A stretch of 64,000 nt of DNA from CAYZTY01 sp964444665 (GCA_964444665.1 CAYUIE010000007.1:116417-180416), one strand, 5' to 3'. Shown: positions 52,515 to 61,506, counted from the stretch's first letter. Numbers and translations are program-made. Notes: a model not told the origin generated them from the letters alone.

Positions 52515-53945
52515 TTAGCCCTTAATGCAGACCAGCGGAATAAGTTTTGCGACTTTGTGTGCAAGATTTGCCCGATGCGCTACTTCCACGACGGCGTTTA
52601 CATCCTTGTAGGCCTCCGGCGCCTCTTCAGCCACTCCTCGTAATGACGGGCTGCGTATAATGATGCCGCGTTTCGCCAGATTTTTGATTACGTCTTTACC
52701 TTGCCATTGCTTCGTGGCTTGACGCCTGCTCATATTTCGGCCGGCACCGTGGCAGGCGGAGCCAAACGCCAGGGACATTCCCTCCCGGCTGCCAGCCAGT
52801 ATGTACGACGCGGTCCCCATAGTGCCCCCGATGAGGACCGGCTGGCCGACCTGGCGCAGCTGGGGTGCAAGCCTGGGATGGTCGGGGCCGAAGGCCCGCG
52901 TGGCACCTTTGCGGTGAACAAAAAGCTTCTGCAGACGACCATTAATCCGATGTTCCTCCAATTGGCAGGTATTGTGCGAAACATCGTAAAGCAGTGTCAG
53001 CCGAGCTTGCGGCAATATCTCGGAAAAGACTTTTCTAACCAGATGCGTGAGTACCTGTCTATTGGCCAGAGCGCAATTTATACCACACCGCATAGCACCC
53101 AGATACGCCTGACCAACCGGAGAATTTATAGGTGCACAAGCCAATTCTCTTTCCGGAAGATGGATACCGTAACTGCCTGCTGAGTTTACCATTCTTTTGA
53201 GGAACTCTGTGCCTATCTGATGGCCAAGACCTCGCGAGCCGCAGTGAATGCTCAAGGTTATATCGTCCTTTTTCAGCCCATATACTTTCGCAATCTCGGT
53301 GTCATAGATATTAATAACCTGCTGTAGTTCCAGATAGTGGTTGCCGGAGCCTAACGTGCCGACTTCATCCTGCTGACGTTTCTTGGCGTGGTCTGAAACC
53401 TCGGCAGGGTCGGCCCCTGTAATCTTGCCGCCTTCTTCGACATATCGCAGGTCTTCTTCGTTTCCGTAGCCGGCCTTGACCGCCCAGCGGGCACCCCCGG
53501 TAAGCATCTCGTCCATTTCTTTGGGACCAAGGCGAAGTTTACCCCTGCTGCCCACACCTGCCGGTATCCTGCGGGCCAACAGGTCGGCAAGCCGCTCTTT
53601 AATTGGTTCTATATCTTTGGGTACGAGCTCCGTATGGAGTGTTCTAACACCGCAGGCGATGTCGAAACCTACGCCGCCTGCGGAAATCACTCCGCCTTGC
53701 TCGGCATCGAAGGCGGCGACACCTCCGATTGGAAATCCATAGCCCCAGTGTGCGTCCGGCATTGCATAAGACGCCTTGACAATACCCGGCAGCTTGGCTA
53801 CATTAACCGCCTGTTCGAATACCTTGGCATCCATTTGTTCGATAAGCTTCTTATCCGCATAGATAATTGCCGGGACGCGCATTTTGCCGAACGGCTCGAT
53901 GTGCCACTCATAATCGGATTTTCTCTTTAGCATTTTGATATCCAT
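52515..53945 (-). CDS. rtcB: RNA-splicing ligase RtcB
   Basis: 476 residues from ATG 53945, after GAGGTG; a GTG at 53966 is possible. Motifs: GGVGFDIACGVRTL with the metal Cys near residue 100, GTLGSGNHYLELQ, HCGSRGLGHQIG, and GTASYILAG, plus the guanylylated His in ACHGAGRNMSRRQA. It joins 2',3'-cyclic-phosphate and 5'-OH RNA ends with GTP and manganese. Archease, its activator, is encoded directly upstream (21 bases), a classical pair. The frame reads through to a normal C-terminus (KLIPLVCIKG). Confidence 0.95.
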   Translation of the reverse strand: MDIKMLKRKSDYEWHIEPFGKMRVPAIIYADKKLIEQMDAKVFEQAVNVAKLPGIVKASYAMPDAHWGYGFPIGGVAAFDAEQGGVISAGGVGFDIACGVRTLHTELVPKDIEPIKERLADLLARRIPAGVGSRGKLRLGPKEMDEMLTGGARWAVKAGYGNEEDLRYVEEGGKITGADPAEVSDHAKKRQQDEVGTLGSGNHYLELQQVINIYDTEIAKVYGLKKDDITLSIHCGSRGLGHQIGTEFLKRMVNSAGSYGIHLPERELACAPINSPVGQAYLGAMRCGINCALANRQVLTHLVRKVFSEILPQARLTLLYDVSHNTCQLEEHRINGRLQKLFVHRKGATRAFGPDHPRLAPQLRQVGQPVLIGGTMGTASYILAGSREGMSLAFGSACHGAGRNMSRRQATKQWQGKDVIKNLAKRGIIIRSPSLRGVAEEAPEAYKDVNAVVEVAHRANLAHKVAKLIPLVCIKG

Positions 53946-53966
53946 CACACACCTCGACTTATTCAC

Positions 53967-54389
53967 TTATACGTCCACAACGCACTGCGCTATCCATTTT
54001 CCATCTTTATCCCGGCAGACGTCGAGGGCCGTGTAGGTGGCTGCTTTTACTTCGACCACGGGGTTATGTTTGTCACGCTGTATCTCTTCTCCCCACACCC
54101 GGGCGGATAGGCGGTCGCCCCGAATGTTAACTTCGAATCGGCTAAACAGCATCCGTCGCGTTGACATTTCATAGATAAGGGCGTTTAGCCAGTCCACAAA
54201 TAAGAGCTGCTCATCTTCGGCCTGGCAGGTAATCTCAACCTTCAACTTTGACGTCACATTCTCCACATCGGTAATCACCGCTGTTAATGCCGCGGCGGCC
54301 TGAGCGAAAGCCTCGGCTTTTGTCGGGCCGAAACCGCGCAGTCCTATATCAGCCTGGTGCTCAAAATGTTCCCAGCCTTTTTTCTTCAT
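53967..54389 (-). CDS. Archease (RtcB activator)
   Basis: 140 residues. N-terminal EHQADIGLRGFG with the conserved Asp, central DEQLLFVDWLNALIYEM, and C-terminal VEVKAATYTALDV and VVDV end, all archease signatures. Archease accelerates guanylylation of RtcB, and the two genes sit in tandem on this strand. ATG start, no strong Shine-Dalgarno noted. Standard length. Confidence 0.93.
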   Translation of the reverse strand: MKKKGWEHFEHQADIGLRGFGPTKAEAFAQAAAALTAVITDVENVTSKLKVEITCQAEDEQLLFVDWLNALIYEMSTRRMLFSRFEVNIRGDRLSARVWGEEIQRDKHNPVVEVKAATYTALDVCRDKDGKWIAQCVVDV

Positions 54390-54534
54390 TTGTTTCAGCC
54401 TGTAAAATTCAATATGTAAACCGGGCCGGTACTATTATAACACATAGTTCGTTAAGCAAGAAGATAATATGAGGATTGCATCGAAGCACTTTGATTTTTC
54501 AAAAAACAGCTACAACTACGTAAGTCTTTTGTAG

Positions 54535-55629
54535 TTATTGCACTGTTTTAGATTTGTCCGACAGAGTCTTTTCAAGCAGTTCAATTATCTGCTGCTGTCC
54601 CTTGGTAAATTGAAGTTTTACGGCAAGGTACGCTAAGGGCATATTCTCTTTGCTACCCGCCATAAAGGCCGTTTTCGTCCAGTCTTTCTCCGTTGTTAGT
54701 ATCATATCGACGTTCAGGTATCTGGTTTCTTCGTAAATATCGTCAATGTCCGCCGGCGTATAATGATGGTGGTCGCCGTAAATTTTTGAAGCAACAATAC
54801 TCACACCTAACTGTTTCAGCATTATCATAAACGTTTTTGGATTACCTATGCCGCAAAATGCGAAGATGCTCTTGTTCCGAAGCTCTTCAAGGCTTATCTC
54901 CAGACCGCCGGTTTGGTCAACTATACTGTCTTTTATCCTTAACATTTTTACACAGAGCGGCGCATGAACGGCACGTGCGATTGTGATGCTCGGTTTAATT
55001 TCCTTCAATTTATTCTCAAGCTGTTCCAGCTCCGATACCGAGACCTGGTCGGACCTTGTTATCACAACTGCATCGGCACGTATAAGTGCCGAGACAGGTT
55101 CTCTTAGCAGTCCGGCAGGCAGCATTCGGCCATATCCAAAGGGACATGTTGCATCAATTGTAATAATATCCAGGTCCCGCGCCAGTCGCCGATGCTGAAA
55201 ACCATCATCCATAATAACGACCTTGGCGTCTGTTTGCTCAACGGCCTTGGAGGCTCCGGCGACCCTGTCAGGCTCGATTATTATTTTCGTGTCGGGGCAG
55301 TATTTAGCCAGAATTGCCGGTTCGTCGCTGAGCTTTCCTTTTTGGCTCTTATAGCCCCGCGTTAAAATCGCGCAGCGCAGGCCCTTTGATGTCAGGAGGT
55401 TGTTAACCCAGATAACGAGCGGTGTTTTACCAGTGCCACCCGTTGTAACATTTCCTATGCATATTACTTTTACCTTCACTCGGTGTTGTTTCAGCCAACC
55501 TTTGTCGTAACAAAAGTTGCGTCCTCTGACCCCTATAGAGAAGAAGAACGATGCAAATCTTAGAAGCGGCATGGCAAGCTTCGCGGTAATAGGGCGGTCC
55601 TGGCCGGCTATTATTCTGTGAATATCCAA
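54535..55629 (-). CDS. lpxK: Tetraacyldisaccharide 4'-kinase
   Basis: 364 residues from TTG 55629, which has GAGGT seven bases upstream. N-terminal LRFASFFFSIGVRGRNFCYDKG, Walker A-like GNVTTGGTGKTP, MDDGFQHRRLARDLDIITID, and RADAVVITRSDQ, as in LpxK. The enzyme phosphorylates the 4'-position of the lipid A disaccharide at the inner membrane. It shows the cell has lipid A-type outer membrane, in line with the TPS and pilus genes. The neighbour 50 bases upstream is an isocitrate dehydrogenase, unrelated in function. Confidence 0.94.
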   Translation of the reverse strand: MDIHRIIAGQDRPITAKLAMPLLRFASFFFSIGVRGRNFCYDKGWLKQHRVKVKVICIGNVTTGGTGKTPLVIWVNNLLTSKGLRCAILTRGYKSQKGKLSDEPAILAKYCPDTKIIIEPDRVAGASKAVEQTDAKVVIMDDGFQHRRLARDLDIITIDATCPFGYGRMLPAGLLREPVSALIRADAVVITRSDQVSVSELEQLENKLKEIKPSITIARAVHAPLCVKMLRIKDSIVDQTGGLEISLEELRNKSIFAFCGIGNPKTFMIMLKQLGVSIVASKIYGDHHHYTPADIDDIYEETRYLNVDMILTTEKDWTKTAFMAGSKENMPLAYLAVKLQFTKGQQQIIELLEKTLSDKSKTVQ

Positions 55630-55679
55630 GTTACAAACCTCACGCTCATAGTTTGTATCTGTGCCGTTGAATCTTTCTA

Positions 55680-56756
55680 CTACTTCAGCTTCTCAATGAT
55701 TGCATCTGCCATCTGGCTGGTACCTACGGCACTTGGGTCATCACGGCTCGGTTTCATATCATAAGTAACATTTCTGCCTTCAGCTATTACCTCGGCAACG
55801 GCCCGTTCTAATCTGTCTGCTTCGGTCATCTTGTTAATATGTCTCAGCATCATCGCGCCGCTGAGTATTAATGCCGTAGGATTGACCTTGTTCTGGCCCT
55901 TGTATTTCGGGGCGCTTCCATGTGTGGCCTCGAAAATCGCGCCCTTCTCGCCGATATTCGCGCCAGGCGCCACGCCGAGTCCACCCACTAATCCCGCACA
56001 GAGGTCGCTTATAATATCTCCGTAGAGGTTCGGCAGCACGATTACATCATAAAGCTCCGGCTTTTGTATTAGCTGCATACACATATTATCAACAATCCGG
56101 TCCTCAAACTCTATGTCCGGATGTCGTTTAGCAACCTGCCGGCTTGTCTCCAGCCACAAGCCGTCGCTGAACTTCATAATGTTGGCTTTGTGCACCGAGG
56201 TAATCTTTCGTCTGCCCATTTTGCGCGCGTAATCAAAGGCAAACTCGAAAATCCGCTCTGTTGCCTTTATTGAAATCGGTTTTATGCTTATACCTGAGTC
56301 CGCGGTAATCTTTCGACTGCTACGCTGGTTTATCCATTCGATAAGCTCGGCCGTATCGTCCTTACCGTGCTCAAATTCAATCCCCGCGTAAAGGTCTTCG
56401 GTATTTTCTCGAACTACTACAAGGTCAATATCCGCATACCTGCTGCGCACACCCTTGTAGCTTTTGCACGGCCTTAGACAAACATACAAATCAAGTGTTT
56501 GTCGCATATATACGTTTATACTGCGAAAGCCGGTACCCACCGGTGTCGTGATGGGAGCCTTCAGGCAGACGCCGTTTTTTCGAACCGACTCCAGCGTCGC
56601 GTCCGGCAGGGGGGTCCCGAATTTTTTCATTGCGTCCGTTCCCGCCTCAACGATTTCCCAGTCGATATCGCCGCCTGCTGCGTCGATGCACCGCCGGGCC
56701 GCCTCGGCAATCTCCGGCCCGATACCGTCACCGGTGATTAGTGTTACTCTCGTCAA
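55680..56756 (-). CDS. NAD-dependent isocitrate dehydrogenase
   Basis: 358 residues from TTG 56756, with AAGGAG eight bases upstream. TLITGDGIGPEI, FRSINVYMRQTLDLYVCLRP with the substrate-binding Arg residues, VVVRENTEDLYAGIE, and LPNLYGDIISDLCAGLVGGLG follow the isocitrate/isopropylmalate dehydrogenase fold. The Ser-Ile-Asn near residue 86-88 and the Leu-Tyr-Val-Cys-Leu-Arg-Pro context fit the NAD-linked isocitrate type. It would yield 2-oxoglutarate, CO2 and NADH. Homoisocitrate or isopropylmalate use is less likely by sequence. Confidence 0.86.
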   Translation of the reverse strand: MTRVTLITGDGIGPEIAEAARRCIDAAGGDIDWEIVEAGTDAMKKFGTPLPDATLESVRKNGVCLKAPITTPVGTGFRSINVYMRQTLDLYVCLRPCKSYKGVRSRYADIDLVVVRENTEDLYAGIEFEHGKDDTAELIEWINQRSSRKITADSGISIKPISIKATERIFEFAFDYARKMGRRKITSVHKANIMKFSDGLWLETSRQVAKRHPDIEFEDRIVDNMCMQLIQKPELYDVIVLPNLYGDIISDLCAGLVGGLGVAPGANIGEKGAIFEATHGSAPKYKGQNKVNPTALILSGAMMLRHINKMTEADRLERAVAEVIAEGRNVTYDMKPSRDDPSAVGTSQMADAIIEKLK

Positions 56757-56949
56757 TACTCTAACTCCTTAAACAATTCAAAAGGACCATACTATCGTTC
56801 AGTTAAACTACTGTCAATCTTTTTGCAGATAGTCACGTTTTCTACGATGAATAATAGGGGGGGTAATCTATGCAATTTTCCTGTATCCGTAGTACTTTTC
56901 ATTTGACGGCAATTAGCACTCAGATTACTGTCTAACTACGGGAAAGAAT

Positions 56950-57372
56950 ATGATTGAAATTAAACCGGGCATCGGAATTTCTGAGGACGAGCTTGTTTTC
57001 AGGGCATCTCGAAGCAGCGGCCCAGGTGGGCAGAACGTTAATAAGCTTAGCACCCGCGTTACGGCCTTATTTGATGTAGTGAATAGCCGTAGTTTTTCTG
57101 ATGAGCAGAAAGAGCTAATCCTCAAGCGACTGGCGAAGCGCGTCAGCAAAGACGGCCGGATAAAAGTGGTCTCACAACGTCACCGGAGTCAAAGGGCGAA
57201 TCGTCAGGCCGCGACTGAACGGCTTGTGGAATTATTGGCGGTTGCTCTGGAAACTAAACCTCAACGTAAGAAAACAAGAAAACCACGTGTAGCCAACCAA
57301 CGCCGTTTGGAGGAGAAAAAGAGGCGAAGTATTTTGAAACAGCACAGGAGAAAGGATTTTCCCGCCGAATAG
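56950..57372 (+). CDS. arfB: Alternative ribosome-rescue factor ArfB (peptidyl-tRNA hydrolase)
   Basis: 140 residues. Class-I release-factor domain with SSGPGGQNVNKLSTRV, containing the catalytic GGQ near residue 27, and a long basic C-terminal tail (QRRLEEKKRRSILKQHRRKDF), the ribosome-channel-binding tail of ArfB/YaeJ. It frees stalled ribosomes on non-stop mRNA. ATG 56950 preceded by GGGAAAG. HflX, another ribosome-rescue protein, is also in this window but not linked. Confidence 0.94.
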   Translation: MIEIKPGIGISEDELVFRASRSSGPGGQNVNKLSTRVTALFDVVNSRSFSDEQKELILKRLAKRVSKDGRIKVVSQRHRSQRANRQAATERLVELLAVALETKPQRKKTRKPRVANQRRLEEKKRRSILKQHRRKDFPAE

Positions 57373-57425
57373 CTCAACGATTAACTCGGCTGTTAGTTAA
57401 GGTAAATGAAGCAGGGGCTCAAACG

Positions 57426-57842
57426 TTATGAGATTATCTGGCATATTACTGTACGGTTACGCGGCCGAGTGTCGAAATCGACCAGGATAATCTGCTGCCA
57501 GGTGCCCAGCGCCAGCCGACCATCAACGATTGGCACAGTCAGCGATGGGCCTAAAAGAGAGGCTCGAACGTGCGAGTGGCCGTTGTCGTCGTGCCAGGTC
57601 TTTTCGTGCTCGTAAGATGCGCTCTCAGGGGCTAATCGCTCAAAGGCAGCGGCCAAATCATAATTCACCAGTCCCGGTTCGTATTCGGTTGTCGTAATGC
57701 CCGCGGTTGAGCCGACGTTACATAGAGAAACAAGACCGTTCTTGACCTCTGATTTTGCCACGGCCCTTTCGACCTGGCCGGTGATATCAATGACATCCGT
57801 ATTGCCCCTGCTTTTGACTTTTATTTTTTCGGTTTTGACCAT
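57426..57842 (-). CDS. YjbQ/UPF0047 family protein
   Basis: 138 residues from ATG 57842, 12 codons in from the open end. Signatures: VDITGQVERAV, SLCNVGSTAGITTTEYEPG, EKTWHDDNGHSHVRASLLGPSLTVPI and LGTWQQIILVDFD, with the conserved His/Glu cluster of UPF0047. Members have weak thiamin-phosphate synthase activity; the true role is unknown. The transcript appears leaderless: a -10 box ends seven bases upstream. A second copy of its first 24 codons occurs as a remnant at 59.7 kb. arfB converges from the other strand. Confidence 0.87.
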   Translation of the reverse strand: MVKTEKIKVKSRGNTDVIDITGQVERAVAKSEVKNGLVSLCNVGSTAGITTTEYEPGLVNYDLAAAFERLAPESASYEHEKTWHDDNGHSHVRASLLGPSLTVPIVDGRLALGTWQQIILVDFDTRPRNRTVICQIIS

Positions 57843-57849
57843 GCATGCT

Positions 57850-57878
57850 ATAATAAAGAAGGAACCTGTTTTGTGCAA
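57850..57878 (-). promoter_or_regulatory. Promoter of yjbQ, predicting a leaderless mRNA
   Basis: On the - strand TTGCAC (57878-57873), 17-base spacer, TATTAT (57855-57850). The start codon ATG begins seven bases after the -10 box, so the first transcribed base is at or next to the A of ATG. Confidence 0.65.
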
Positions 57879-57966
57879 GAGGGTTTAGATTTTGGCATCC
57901 TGTACCAGATGAATAAGTTGAGTGTTTACGAATCTTGTGTGCTGTTTTGGATTGAGAAGCGATACG

Positions 57967-59607
57967 ATGAGCGAGAACAAAGCCTATGATAATAAGGGAC
58001 TTCAAAAGAGAAACAACGGTTATTGGCCATTGGCTGTTCTTTTAGGCGTCATATTGTTTACATCAGCAATTCGAATTCGCCTCCTGGAAGTTCCGCTGGA
58101 GCGTGACGAAGGGCATTATGCCTACGCTGGCCAGCTTATGCTCGAGGGTGTTCCGCCTTATACCGGAGTATATACTTATTTTCTGCCTGGTATGTACCTC
58201 ATCTATGCTCTGATAATGGCTGTTTTTGGCCAGACTCACGGTGGTATTCACCTTGGATTGCTCATCATCAACACCGCCACGATTTTACTGATGTTTTTCC
58301 TTGGTAAAAGACTGTTTGGTCCGCTTATAGGCGCGGCCGCAGCAGTCGCTTTTGCCTTGCTGTCGCTGGGTCAACCCGTTCAAGGTGTCTTCGCCAATTC
58401 CGAGCATTTCGTTATTTTTTTTGCTATCGGCGGCATCATTTTGGTGCTCCGTGCCATCGATACTCAAAGATACTTGTCTTTGCTGGCAGGTGCGGTGCTG
58501 CTCGGAGCGGCCTTTTTAATCAAGCAACATTCAGCTGCTTTCATTGCCTTTATGGCTGTGTATCTGCTTTTCTGCGAGCTTCGCCGCCGGCCGTTTACCT
58601 GGAAGTTTTTTGTGGCCAGAAGCCTTGTTTACTTGGTCGGAGTGCTGCTGCCATTTGCCTTAACCTGCTTTATTCTCTGGCGGGTCGGGGTCTTCGACAA
58701 ATTCGTGTTCTGGACATTTCACTATGCACGTGAATGTGTTTCTCGTATTCCATTCCTGGTAGGCATAAAAAATTTAAAAATGAAGATAATCGAGATTGGT
58801 GGTTCAGCGCTATTACTGTGGCTTCTGGCCTGCTTAGGTTTGATTTACTCGTGCTGGAACAGCAGGATGCGACGACGCTGTCCGTTTATAGTGGGATTAA
58901 CGCTTTTCTCGTTTCTGGCCACATGTCCCGGTTTTTATTTCCGTCCACACTATTTTATACTCTTTCTACCGGCTGTTGCTCTGTCGGCGGGCATTGGCGC
59001 TGCCTGCGTTCAGAATTTTTTCGCCCGGCGCCAATCAGTAATGGCGCCGAAAGCAACTCCAATTATATTAGGCCTCATCTTGCTGTTTCACACAGTATAT
59101 CAGCAACGGAATTTTTTCTTTGTCATGAGCCCTACGAAGGTGTCTCGAATAACCTATGGTTTCAATCCATTTCCCGAATCGCTGGAGATCGCCAATTTCA
59201 TCAGGGAGCATTCAGACAGGGACGACCGTATCGCTATTATGGGTTCAGAGCCACAAATATTCTTTTATTCGAACAGACGTTCAGCTTCAGGATATATAAT
59301 GACTTACCAGTTAATGGAACAACATCTATATGCACTGCAGATGCAGCAGGAAATGATACAGCAGATTGAGGCAGCCAAACCAAAGTTCTTGATATTTGTA
59401 AATGTGTCAGCATCTTGGCTGGCAAGGCCCACTTCTGAAAAACTGATATTCAAGTGGTTTCAGCAGTATTGTAAGCAATACTACAGAAAAGTCGGCGCAA
59501 TTGACATTATCTCAGAATACAATGTAGTCTATCGATGGGGCCAGGATGCCGGAAATTATCGTTTCCAGTCTCCTTTCCGTATAACTATATTCCAGCGGAA
59601 CCAGTAG
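57967..59607 (+). CDS. Membrane glycosyltransferase, GT39/ArnT-like
   Basis: 546 residues from ATG 57967 (weak site AGAAG). N-terminal first loop carries PLERDEGHYAYAGQ, the catalytic Asp/Glu pair of GT39/83 polyprenyl-phosphate-sugar transferases, followed by about 11-12 hydrophobic helices to residue 400 and a periplasmic-looking C-terminal domain of about 150 residues with IAIMGSEPQIFFYSNR. Such enzymes move a sugar from a lipid carrier onto lipid A or protein. Substrate is unknown. lpxK is 2 kb away on the other strand, which could be chance. Confidence 0.86.
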   Translation: MSENKAYDNKGLQKRNNGYWPLAVLLGVILFTSAIRIRLLEVPLERDEGHYAYAGQLMLEGVPPYTGVYTYFLPGMYLIYALIMAVFGQTHGGIHLGLLIINTATILLMFFLGKRLFGPLIGAAAAVAFALLSLGQPVQGVFANSEHFVIFFAIGGIILVLRAIDTQRYLSLLAGAVLLGAAFLIKQHSAAFIAFMAVYLLFCELRRRPFTWKFFVARSLVYLVGVLLPFALTCFILWRVGVFDKFVFWTFHYARECVSRIPFLVGIKNLKMKIIEIGGSALLLWLLACLGLIYSCWNSRMRRRCPFIVGLTLFSFLATCPGFYFRPHYFILFLPAVALSAGIGAACVQNFFARRQSVMAPKATPIILGLILLFHTVYQQRNFFFVMSPTKVSRITYGFNPFPESLEIANFIREHSDRDDRIAIMGSEPQIFFYSNRRSASGYIMTYQLMEQHLYALQMQQEMIQQIEAAKPKFLIFVNVSASWLARPTSEKLIFKWFQQYCKQYYRKVGAIDIISEYNVVYRWGQDAGNYRFQSPFRITIFQRNQ

Positions 59608-59982
59608 GCGCATTTCTCATTCGTGCTCGTATATTAGCCCCGCGGAGCAATTTTCTCAAATACGCTGCTTTATGGCCTTTCTAAGTAAATGGGTAAAGGG
59701 ATTTACCTGGCCGGTGATATCGATGACATCCGTATTGCCTTTGCTTTTAACTTTGATTTTCTCGGTTTTGACCATAACAATAAGAAAAAGGATATTTCGA
59801 ATTGCAGCAAACTTGTCCTTACCAGCACCTTACTGACGGTTTATGGAGAAATTCTTGTTACGATTTTCTCCGACGCTATCGAGACGATGCGAGAACTCAG
59901 CATCAGCCGCGTGGTGTTCCGCGCTGCTCCACACAACGTCGGTCTGCATGCTGTTGTTAGTCGGTAAAAAGACAAACCTCTT
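59608..59982. other. Intergenic region with a yjbQ remnant
   Basis: About 375 bases; apart from the remnant nothing is supported. A 92-codon open frame (59689-59967) crosses the remnant on the opposite strand and is not a gene. Confidence 0.55.
59705..59775 (-). pseudogene. Remnant of a second yjbQ 5' end
   Basis: The - strand from ATG 59775 encodes MVKTEKIKVKSKGNTDV then IDITGQV, nearly the same as the first 24 codons of yjbQ at 57842, after which it diverges. DNA identity over 71 bases is high by eye (few substitutions). The promoter of the real gene is not copied. Confidence 0.75.
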
Positions 59983-60483
59983 TTACCAAACCTTCCAGAT
60001 GACGAATGTCCATGAAATTATAAAAATTGTCATGATTACAGCATAAATTACACGTTGGCTTCTCTTCGCATATCTAAGAGTAGTATGTTGCTTTAGGTTA
60101 TAAATTGCTTCTATCTTTTTACATCTTTGATATTTTTGGTTCTTTATCGAATTGAACTGAAGCGCGATAACCCAAACATAAACACTTAACATAATTCCCA
60201 GAAGGCCGAGTAAGATTATTAAAGGACGAATAGAAGGCTCGTTAATCTGTGTTAGTATTAATCCGAGAAGGATTAGGCTGCCGGTCCACATAAAATTGGT
60301 GGTAGCCCACAACATGTTATCATGATGATGGGCAGACTCTTGTGCTGCTTGATATTCAACTAAAGCTGATTCTTTATCGTAATTAGTTTCAGTTGAGGAA
60401 TTTGAGAGACTACCTTCTATGTCCATATTCGGCTCTTTTTCCTGATTAGATCTGTCCGACCTATGTTTATATGGTTTCTTCAT
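59983..60483 (-). CDS. Small membrane protein, three predicted helices
   Basis: 166 residues. A charged N-terminus of 60 residues (ALVEYQAAQESAHHHDNML) precedes helix 1 (FMWTGSLILLGLILT), helix 2 (PLIILLGLLGIMLSVYVWVI) and, after a Lys/Arg-rich cytoplasmic loop of about 40 residues, helix 3 (VIYAVIMTIFIISWTFVI) at the C-terminus. The EYQAAQESAHHHDN block looks like a conserved family feature, but I do not recognise the function. ATG start. No operon partner. Confidence 0.65.
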   Translation of the reverse strand: MKKPYKHRSDRSNQEKEPNMDIEGSLSNSSTETNYDKESALVEYQAAQESAHHHDNMLWATTNFMWTGSLILLGLILTQINEPSIRPLIILLGLLGIMLSVYVWVIALQFNSIKNQKYQRCKKIEAIYNLKQHTTLRYAKRSQRVIYAVIMTIFIISWTFVIWKVW

Positions 60484-60622
60484 AACGTCTCTGGGCCGCG
60501 AACCTAATGTATAAGACTCCTTAGCCAGTCTTGCCCTAAGCCAAGTGATTTCAAGAAGATATCGCCTTGAGGTCGCTTTCTTTGGGGTGTTATTTGGTTT
60601 CTGGGTAACAGGCCGTTTTTCT

Positions 60623-60646
60623 TATATAGTACGACCTTACTATATA
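60623..60646. repeat. Perfect inverted repeat downstream of the DUF2283 gene
   Basis: TATATAGTA, loop CGACCT, TACTATATA. It lies at the end of the remnant that follows the DUF2283 gene; not a T-run terminator on the gene strand. Confidence 0.45.
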
Positions 60647-60772
60647 TGAAAGCTCGCCTTCGCTTGGCTTATTTACGGCGATGATGCGATATTCAAGCTC
60701 CTTTCCTCTCGGCCGCTTGACTAAAATTGATTCGGTTAAAACGGAAGTTGCGACATCTTCCCAATCTCTGCT
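60647..60772 (-). pseudogene. FN3-like C-terminal fragment, copy A
   Basis: Open on the - strand right after the DUF2283 stop, in frame YLNSRDWEDVATSVLTES then ILVKRPRGKELEYRIIAVNK. It aligns by eye with copy B at 61.4 kb, so it is the tail of a lost gene (fibronectin-III-like RGKELEYRVIAVNKAGEG pattern). Confidence 0.55.
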
Positions 60773-60774
60773 GT

Positions 60775-60981
60775 TTAGGTACTCTTGCTTTCGATCTGTT
60801 GATAAGCTACCTCTGCTATATTGGCCTGTCTGCTTGCATGTTCGATAGTCATGTTCACCAGATTGTTGTCCGCATCCAAATCAACATATATATTCTCGTT
60901 TATCTCTTTGGTCTGCGCCACCTGATGGTCTGAAAACTCCACTAAAGCAGTATCTGTATCTGTAAAGTATTTGATCTTCAT
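60775..60981 (-). CDS. DUF2283 family protein, probable antitoxin-like partner
   Basis: 68 residues from ATG 60981, with AGGAGTAATATT upstream; the frame is open further but without a site. MKIKYFTDTDTALVEFSD and YVDLDADNNLVNMTIEHAS match DUF2283. Genes of this family often follow a DUF4258 toxin-like gene, as here four bases upstream. I infer a toxin-antitoxin-type pair, not established for this sequence. Confidence 0.8.
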   Translation of the reverse strand: MKIKYFTDTDTALVEFSDHQVAQTKEINENIYVDLDADNNLVNMTIEHASRQANIAEVAYQQIESKST

Positions 60982-60985
60982 AATA

Positions 60986-61219
60986 TTACTCCTGAAAGTC
61001 GCGGTCAAAGAAAGCATTGTGTACGGTTACACCGTCCGAAAGCAGGATAACACGCAAATATTTATCGATTTCTTTTACATATATCCATTTTCGAATTCTG
61101 CCGTCTTTCTGAACTTCTGTTCTTAAGGGGTTATCTATGGCATTCTGAATCCATTCTTCTTTGATATACGAACGATCCGGCCGATTTCTTGTATAAAGAA
61201 AATACCGGGTAAATTTCAT
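60986..61219 (-). CDS. DUF4258-like small protein, probable toxin-like partner
   Basis: 77 residues. Starts MKFTRYFLYTRNRPDRSYIK, then WIQNAIDNPLRTEVQKDGRIR and KYLRVILLSDGVTVHNAFFD, the layout of DUF4258/BrnT-like RelE-superfamily toxins. ATG 61219 follows GAGAGATAGAA. It is the first gene of the pair with DUF2283. A catalytic residue set cannot be assigned by eye. Confidence 0.72.
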   Translation of the reverse strand: MKFTRYFLYTRNRPDRSYIKEEWIQNAIDNPLRTEVQKDGRIRKWIYVKEIDKYLRVILLSDGVTVHNAFFDRDFQE

Positions 61220-61318
61220 TTCTATCTCTCTTGCTAAACCTTTGAATTATACAGTGCCGTATAAGAACCCGAACAAGGCTTATTATACACATAAGCAGTA
61301 TAAGCCACAAGGCACGAT

Positions 61319-61453
61319 TTACAAAACGACCATTTCTGTATTTGGAGGTTTGCCTTCGTCGGTCTCGTTTATTGCGATAAAACGGTGTTCAAGCTCATTT
61401 CCTCTCGGCTGCTCGACTAAAGTTGCTTCGGTCAGTATTGCCGTTGCCACATT
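61319..61453 (-). pseudogene. FN3-like C-terminal fragment, copy B
   Basis: Frame NVATAILTEATLVEQPRGNELEHRFIAINE, then TDEGKPPNTEMVVL and a TAA at 61319. It is similar to copy A and ends like the C-terminus of FN3-type proteins. An in-frame TAA lies just upstream, so no longer product exists. Confidence 0.55.
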
Positions 61454-61506
61454 GTAAACTTATAACGCAACAATGTAAAGCTTCCCTCGTCGCGAAACTT
61501 ACTTTC

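Noticed and set aside
59689..59967. 92-codon + strand ORF over the yjbQ remnant
   Set aside because: Antisense to the remnant at its 5' part; no protein family features.
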